A program made the position numbers and the translations under genes. Positions 59,848 to 64,000 of a stretch of 64,000 nucleotides of DNA are shown one piece after another (within the stretch, counting starts at the first letter, position 1; each line of letters opens with the position of its first letter). The notes under the pieces are model-generated. The model was given only the letters and a program-made list of their open reading frames with translations, did not search any database and was not told the origin of the DNA. The stretch is from Micromonospora_G sp044901685 (GTDB lineage: Bacteria; Actinomycetota; Actinomycetes; Mycobacteriales; Micromonosporaceae). Location: NCBI RefSeq assembly GCF_044901685.1, contig NZ_JBJDPS010000010.1, forward strand, positions 1-64,000. The letters are read 5' to 3'.

Positions 59848-60710
59848 CAGCTACCTCCCCGCAGGATCGAGTTGCCCTCGAAGGTCGGCTCCGGTCCGGC
59901 CACCTCGCCCTCCAGCTCGGCCAGGTCGAGCCGGCCGGACTGGCCGAAGAACTCGATCGGGTTGCGCCAGAGCACCTGGTCGACGTCGTCCGGAGCGAAA
60001 CCGGCGGCGAGCATCGCGTCACCGGTGACCCGGGTCAGCAGCGGGTCGGACCGGCCCCAGTCGGCGGCCGAGTTCACCAGCATCCGCTCGGTGCCGTACC
60101 TGCGCAGGATCTCGACCATCCGGGGCGGCGACATCTTGGTGTCCGGGTAGATGGAGAAGCCGGCCCAGCAGCCGGAGTCGCGGACCGCCTCGACGGTGAC
60201 CTCGTTCAGGTGGTCGATCACCACCCGACCGGGTGCGATGCCCGACTCGGCGATCACCGCGAGGCTCCGCTGGGTGCCGCGCGCCTTGTCCCGGTGCGGG
60301 GTGTGCACCATCGCCGGCAGGTCGTACGCGACCGCCAGGGCGAGTTGGGCCGCGAAGACCTCGTCCTCCTCCGGCGTGGTCGAGTCGTACCCGATCTCGC
60401 CGACCGCGACCACGTTGTCCTTGTCCAGGTAGCGCGGCAGCAGGTCCAGCACCTCCCGGCAGCGCGGGTCGTTCGCCTCCTTCGGGTTGAGCGCGATGGT
60501 GGCGTAGTGCCGGATGCCGAACTGGCTGGCCCGGAACGGCTCCCAGCCGACCAGCGAGTCGAAGTAGTCCGCGAACGAACCCGCGCCGGTACGCGGCTGG
60601 CCCAGCCAGAACGCCGGCTCGACCAGGGCCCGGACCCCGGCGGCGGCCATCCGCTCGTAGTCGTCGGTGGTGCGTGAGGTCATGTGGATGTGCGGGTCGA
60701 AGATGCGCAT
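59847..60710 (-). CDS. eboB: EboB-like TatD-family metal hydrolase
   Basis: 287 residues. Metal-site residues DPHIHM near the N-terminus, VGEIGYDST, MVHTPHRDK, VVIDHLNE and LVNSAADWG give the TatD/amidohydrolase His-His-Glu-His-His-Asp set. The ebo version is linked to EboA and EboE. One nt separates it from the EboA gene. Substrate unknown. Confidence 0.9.
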   Translation of the reverse strand: MRIFDPHIHMTSRTTDDYERMAAAGVRALVEPAFWLGQPRTGAGSFADYFDSLVGWEPFRASQFGIRHYATIALNPKEANDPRCREVLDLLPRYLDKDNVVAVGEIGYDSTTPEEDEVFAAQLALAVAYDLPAMVHTPHRDKARGTQRSLAVIAESGIAPGRVVIDHLNEVTVEAVRDSGCWAGFSIYPDTKMSPPRMVEILRRYGTERMLVNSAADWGRSDPLLTRVTGDAMLAAGFAPDDVDQVLWRNPIEFFGQSGRLDLAELEGEVAGPEPTFEGNSILRGGS

Positions 60711-60711
60711 G

Positions 60712-61341
60712 TCACGCCTCCTTCGTGGTCGGTCGGGGCGACGACGCCGGGTCGCGGAGCCGGGCCAGCAGGGCGGAGGCGTCGGCGGGGATGGTGCGAC
60801 CGGCGGCGCGGCGCTCCTCGTCCAGACCGGCGAGCATGATCTCCAGTTCGCCGTCGGCCCGTTCGTCGAGCCGGTCCACCACGGCCAGCGGCACCTCCAT
60901 GAAGACGCACTTCAGCACCGCCTGGCGCCAGCTCGCCGGGTCGAGGTGGGCGGCGTACGGGCCGAGCGCGGCGGCGACCAGCCGGGTGTCGTTGGTCCGG
61001 ATCGCGTCGTGCAGCAGCGGCACGGCGCTCGCCCCGACCGGCAGCCACGGCAGGGCGCGCAGGACGGCGCGTTTCTCCGCCGCGTCGCCGTACCGGTAGA
61101 GGGTTTCGACCTGGCCGACCACCCGGTCGGCCGGTAGCGCGGTCAGCAGCAGCACCCGGGCCGCGTCGTCGGCGGTCCAGCCGGGTGCCCGGGTCAGCGG
61201 CGCCCGGCCGCAGCGGCGACCGGCGGCGGCGAAGAGTCGCCCGAGCGCGTCCGGTTCGGTCCGGACCCGCTCCAGCGCCTGGTCCAGCCAGTCCGGGTCG
61301 GGTAGGGCGGCCAGCGCGGCCCGTAGTTCGTCCGGTTCCAT
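60712..61341 (-). CDS. eboA: EboA-like protein
   Basis: 209 residues. Helical: RAPGWTADDAARVLLLTALP, VETLYRYGDAAEKRAVLRALPWLP (in parts), DAIRTNDTRLVAAALGPYAA, WRQAVLKCVFMEVPLAVVDRL. These features, especially NPY/GPYAAxHLDxxxWxQAVLKCxF, mark the EboA family, which has no known activity. Its ATG shares the last A of the preceding TAA. Probably a scaffold for the pathway (inference). Confidence 0.85.
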   Translation of the reverse strand: MEPDELRAALAALPDPDWLDQALERVRTEPDALGRLFAAAGRRCGRAPLTRAPGWTADDAARVLLLTALPADRVVGQVETLYRYGDAAEKRAVLRALPWLPVGASAVPLLHDAIRTNDTRLVAAALGPYAAHLDPASWRQAVLKCVFMEVPLAVVDRLDERADGELEIMLAGLDEERRAAGRTIPADASALLARLRDPASSPRPTTKEA

Positions 61342-62384
61342 TACGCCTCCCCTTCTGCGCCGACCGGGCGGGCCACGGTGGTGACCGTTCCGGCCGGCTC
61401 GCTGGTAACGCCGCCGGCCGGGATACCGGTCGCGACGACGGCCGGTGGAACCCCACCGGCACCGTCGGATCCGCCGCCGAGCCGACCCGTCCGGGTCACG
61501 GCCACCCCGGCCTGCTTGGCCGAGGCGTGCAGGAAGTCGACCGAGCGGGCGGCGACGGCCGGCGCGGCGTGCGAGTCGCGGGGCAACTCGACCGCGACCA
61601 GCCCGGCGTATCCGGCGTCGGCCAGGGCCCGCAGCACCGGCGGGAAGTCGATCTCGCCGGTGCCGAACTCCAGGTGCTCGTGCACCCCCCGCCGCATGTC
61701 GTCGATCTGTACGTTGACCAGGTGCTCGGCCACCTCGACCACGCACTCCGGCACGGGCTGCGGTTCGAGGCACCGGCAGTGTCCGATGTCGAGGGTGATG
61801 CCGAAGCCGGGCGGCGCGCCGAGCGCGCCGCGCAGTCGCCACCAGGCGGCGATGTCCGGCACCAGCATGCCCGGCTCCGGTTCGAACCCGAGCGTGACGC
61901 CGGCCGCGTCGGCGACGTCGACCACCTCGGCGCAGCCGGCGACCAGTCGGTCCCACGCGCTGGTCTGGTCGACCCGGGTCGGGCGGACCCCGGACCAGAA
62001 CGAGACCGCCTCGGCACCCAGGTCGGCGCCGATCGCCACGGCCCGGCGGAGGAACTCGATCCGCACCGCCGGGTCGTCGTCGAGCAGGGTCGGCGCGTGC
62101 TTGCGCCACGGGTCGAGCAGGTAGCGTGCGCCGGTCTCGATCACCAGGCCGAGGTCCAGTTCGGCGAGCCGGTTGCCGAGCGCGCTCACCCGACCGGCCA
62201 GGCCGGGGGCGAACGGGTCCAGGTGGTCGTGGTCGAGGGTGAGCGCGACCCCCTGGTAGCCGAGGTCGGCGATGACCCGCAGGGCGTCGTCCAGCCGGTG
62301 GTTGGCGAACCCGTTGGTGCCGTACCCGAACCGGAGGCCGGGCGCCGTCGGTGCTCCGGTCGGCACCGCATCCCCGCCGCTCAT
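61341..62384 (-). CDS. TIM-barrel sugar phosphate isomerase/epimerase of the ebo-like operon
   Basis: 347 residues. YGTNGFANHRLDDALRVIAD, GVALTLDHDHLDP, VSFWSGVRPTRVDQ, GFEPEPGMLVPD, GITLDIGHCRCLEPQ, FGTGEIDFPPVL and LVAVELPRDSH give a full set of metal ligands (Glu, Asp, His, Glu). Not a classic ebo member, but related barrels accompany actinobacterial versions. The final 45 residues are Gly/Ala/Val-rich and lack structure. ATG overlaps the UbiA stop by 4 bp. Confidence 0.83.
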   Translation of the reverse strand: MSGGDAVPTGAPTAPGLRFGYGTNGFANHRLDDALRVIADLGYQGVALTLDHDHLDPFAPGLAGRVSALGNRLAELDLGLVIETGARYLLDPWRKHAPTLLDDDPAVRIEFLRRAVAIGADLGAEAVSFWSGVRPTRVDQTSAWDRLVAGCAEVVDVADAAGVTLGFEPEPGMLVPDIAAWWRLRGALGAPPGFGITLDIGHCRCLEPQPVPECVVEVAEHLVNVQIDDMRRGVHEHLEFGTGEIDFPPVLRALADAGYAGLVAVELPRDSHAAPAVAARSVDFLHASAKQAGVAVTRTGRLGGGSDGAGGVPPAVVATGIPAGGVTSEPAGTVTTVARPVGAEGEA

Positions 62385-63244
62385 GTCGGAGACAGCTTCC
62401 GGGCCAGCAGCCGGCCGATCGGCGCCGCCGCCGCGACCGCGAGACCGAGCAGGCCGGCACCGGTCCGGGCGACCAGCGCGCCCTGCAACGCGGGCAGGCC
62501 CATGATGCCGGCCCCGACCGCCGCCCGTACCTGGGGAGCGGCCGGGTCGGTGGCGACCCGGGCCTGGGCGGTGCCGTACTGGCCGACGTACCAGGCGGTC
62601 AGCGCGGCGGGCACCCAGGCCCGCCAGCCGGTGCGGCGGGGGCCGACCACCGCCGAGGCGGCCACCGCGGCGGTGCCGGCCATGGTCACCCGGGGCAGGG
62701 TACGGTCGGCGCCGCTGACCTCGCGGCGGGAGAGTTCGGTCACGGTGTACGTGTGCGCGGCCACCGTCACCGCCGCCGGCACCGCCCGCAGTGCCCGGCC
62801 ACCGCTCGCGCCGAGCAGCACGTCCAGCCCCCGGCAGGCGGCCATCACGGCGGGACCGGCGGCGGTGTTCTTGGCCTTCACGTCGTACGCCCAGATCGCG
62901 CCGGCCAGCGGCACCGCGACGGCGAGCGCCCGCCGGCCACCGGTGAGCCCGGCGACGGCCAGCCCGGCGGCGGTCAGCCCGGCCGAGATGCCGAGCGCGG
63001 TGTTCGGGCTGACCCGGCCGCTCGGGATCGGCCGCTCCGGCCGTTCCACCGCGTCGAGGTCGCGGTCGGCCCAGTCGTTGGCCGCCATCCCGGCCCAGTA
63101 GAGCAGCACCGAGGCACCGGCCAGGGCCGGCACCCGACGGTCCAGGGCATTCGCGGCGGCGGCACCGGCCACCACGTCACCGGGTACGGAGAGCGCCGCC
63201 GGCGCCCGGACCAGCTCGGCGAGATCAGCCAGCGAGGGGGGCAT
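62381..63244 (-). CDS. eboC: EboC-like UbiA-family prenyltransferase
   Basis: 287 residues with about eight membrane helices. First Asp-rich motif NDWADRDLDAVERPERP and second AYDVKAKNT... for Mg-pyrophosphate binding, the UbiA pattern. It attaches a prenyl chain to a cyclic acceptor at the membrane. Its place after Ino1 and the presence of a prenyl diphosphate synthase suggest that the acceptor is an inositol or other cyclitol (inference). 11 bp after the Ino1-like stop. Confidence 0.9.
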   Translation of the reverse strand: MPPSLADLAELVRAPAALSVPGDVVAGAAAANALDRRVPALAGASVLLYWAGMAANDWADRDLDAVERPERPIPSGRVSPNTALGISAGLTAAGLAVAGLTGGRRALAVAVPLAGAIWAYDVKAKNTAAGPAVMAACRGLDVLLGASGGRALRAVPAAVTVAAHTYTVTELSRREVSGADRTLPRVTMAGTAAVAASAVVGPRRTGWRAWVPAALTAWYVGQYGTAQARVATDPAAPQVRAAVGAGIMGLPALQGALVARTGAGLLGLAVAAAAPIGRLLARKLSPT

Positions 63245-63255
63245 GTCGGCGCACC

Positions 63256-64000
63256 TCAGCCCTGTTCCGCGGCGGACTGTCCGACACCGTCGGCGGGTCG
63301 GCCGTCCGGGTCGTGCCCGACACCGTCCGGGTCACCCCCGACGGCGGCCCGGTCCCGCCCGACGCCGGCCGCGTCGGCGTCGAGCCGGCGGACGAAGGCG
63401 CAGAGGGTGGCCCACTGCTCCGGCAGCGAGTGCGGTCCTTCACCGAGCGGGTCCTTGAAGAAGAACGCCAGCTCGCCGAGGGGGCCGCTGCGTCCGGTGT
63501 GGTGCGCGGTGGCGGTCAGCCGGGCCAGGTCGAGCACCAGCGGCGCGGCGAGCGCCGAGTCACAGCCGTGCCAGGTGAACTCCATCCGCATCGCGGTGCC
63601 GAGGAACCCGGAGAAGGTGATCAGGTCCCAGGCTGTCTTGAAGTCGCCGATGTCGTCGACGTACTCGATCCGGGTGTTGCCCTGGGGCACGTAACCCAGC
63701 GTCTCGCCGAGCACCCGCTGCTTGCTCGCCGCCTTCGCGGCGTTCGCGGCCGGTTCGGCCAGGTTGGCGCCGTCGCCGCCGCCGAGCAGGTTCACCCCGG
63801 ACCAGGTACGCACCTTCAGGTTGCGCAGCGCGAACATCGGCGCCAGCACCGACTTGACCAGGGTCTCCCCGGTCTTGCCATCGTGCCCGGCGTAGGGCAA
63901 CCGCTCCCGCTCGGCCAGTTCGGCCAGGGCCGGCAGCCGGGCACCGGTGGACGGGGTGAAGTCGACAAAGGAGCAGCCGGCGGTGAACGCCGCGTACGCG
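63256..64000 (-). CDS. ino1: Myo-inositol-1-phosphate synthase (Ino1), 5' part outside window
   Basis: The frame is open to the window edge (64000), so the N-terminal Rossmann part is missing here. Visible: FVDFTPST, GHDGKTGETLVKSVLAPMFALR (in parts), VRTWSGVNLLGGGDGANL, IEYVDDIGDFKTAWDLITFSG, MRMEFTWHGCDSALAAPLVLDL and ELAFFFKDPLG, all Ino1 family blocks. It makes myo-inositol-1/3-phosphate from glucose-6-phosphate with NAD. A Gly/Asp/Pro-rich tail of about 35 residues follows. In the ebo cluster a different sugar-phosphate cyclase (EboD) usually stands here. Confidence 0.9.
   Translation of the reverse strand, partial: AYAAFTAGCSFVDFTPSTGARLPALAELAERERLPYAGHDGKTGETLVKSVLAPMFALRNLKVRTWSGVNLLGGGDGANLAEPAANAAKAASKQRVLGETLGYVPQGNTRIEYVDDIGDFKTAWDLITFSGFLGTAMRMEFTWHGCDSALAAPLVLDLARLTATAHHTGRSGPLGELAFFFKDPLGEGPHSLPEQWATLCAFVRRLDADAAGVGRDRAAVGGDPDGVGHDPDGRPADGVGQSAAEQG

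Overview
The window is high-GC actinobacterial DNA, most likely from a Micromonosporaceae genome (Micromonospora or a close relative). Reasons: third-position G/C throughout, frequent GTG/TTG starts and 4-bp ATGA/GTGA overlaps, DUF397/DUF5753 and SWIM proteins, and a recurring intergenic element built on AAGGAAGGGCCCCTTGTTAAC (about 3.7, 49.2, 50.7 and 52.9 kb). No prophage, integrase, IS element or CRISPR array was recognised.

Layout. 0-8 kb: housekeeping-type genes (VOC protein, methyltransferase, two GNATs, SWIM protein, MOSC protein, an autoregulated-looking HTH/membrane pair, a broken DUF5753 regulator beside DUF397, NAD kinase). 8-14.4 kb: a proline-rich membrane protein, a methyltransferase, and an ECF sigma / zinc anti-sigma / ABC ATPase / permease operon with overlapping reading frames. 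14.5-22.9 kb: HAD-like protein, DUF72 protein, a two-component operon with a kinase, a kinase-like partner without ATPase motifs and a NarL-type regulator, a trypsin-like protease and a PhoD phosphatase. 23.1-26.8 kb: a large secreted subtilase.

26.9-28.9 kb is the most striking part. A promoter and a 43-codon ORF with a strong ribosome site are followed by two mutually exclusive hairpins, the second an intrinsic terminator, and then 13 good tRNA genes plus one degenerate tRNA-like gene, all on the plus strand. A small HPF/RaiA-like gene converges on the array and overlaps the last tRNA. The layout is that of a ribosome-controlled attenuator placed in front of a tRNA array, with a leader that samples 28 different sense codons after its GTG start. 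Three array tRNAs have Leu anticodons but short (class I) variable loops, and one CAT tRNA has initiator-like features. I read this as a stress- or depletion-responsive backup tRNA module; this is inference.

29-42.5 kb: secreted proteins (LVIVD-repeat protein, DUF305 protein, glucose/sorbosone dehydrogenase, GPP34 protein) ending in a 2340-residue GH92 mannosidase fused to a PAP2 phosphatase. 42.5-46.8 kb: a patch of decayed toxin-antitoxin loci around an LtrA-type membrane gene, with one intact YefM/YoeB pair. 46.8-49.2 kb: tRNA-Met, FAD oxidoreductase, tRNA-Asn, YtxH-like protein. 49.4-55.8 kb: sugar isomerase, ThuA/DUF1080 and PQQ-type dehydrogenase genes sharing C-terminal lectin modules, consistent with 3-keto-sugar or polysaccharide use.

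56.2-64 kb: one long minus-strand operon, Ino1 (cut by the window edge) - UbiA (EboC-like) - TIM-barrel epimerase - EboA - EboB/TatD - EboE - EboF-like phosphatase - polyprenyl diphosphate synthase. It looks like an ebo-type cluster in which, within the visible part, the EboD sugar-phosphate cyclase is replaced by myo-inositol-phosphate synthase and a prenyl synthase is added. It probably makes and processes a prenylated cyclitol-type metabolite (inference).
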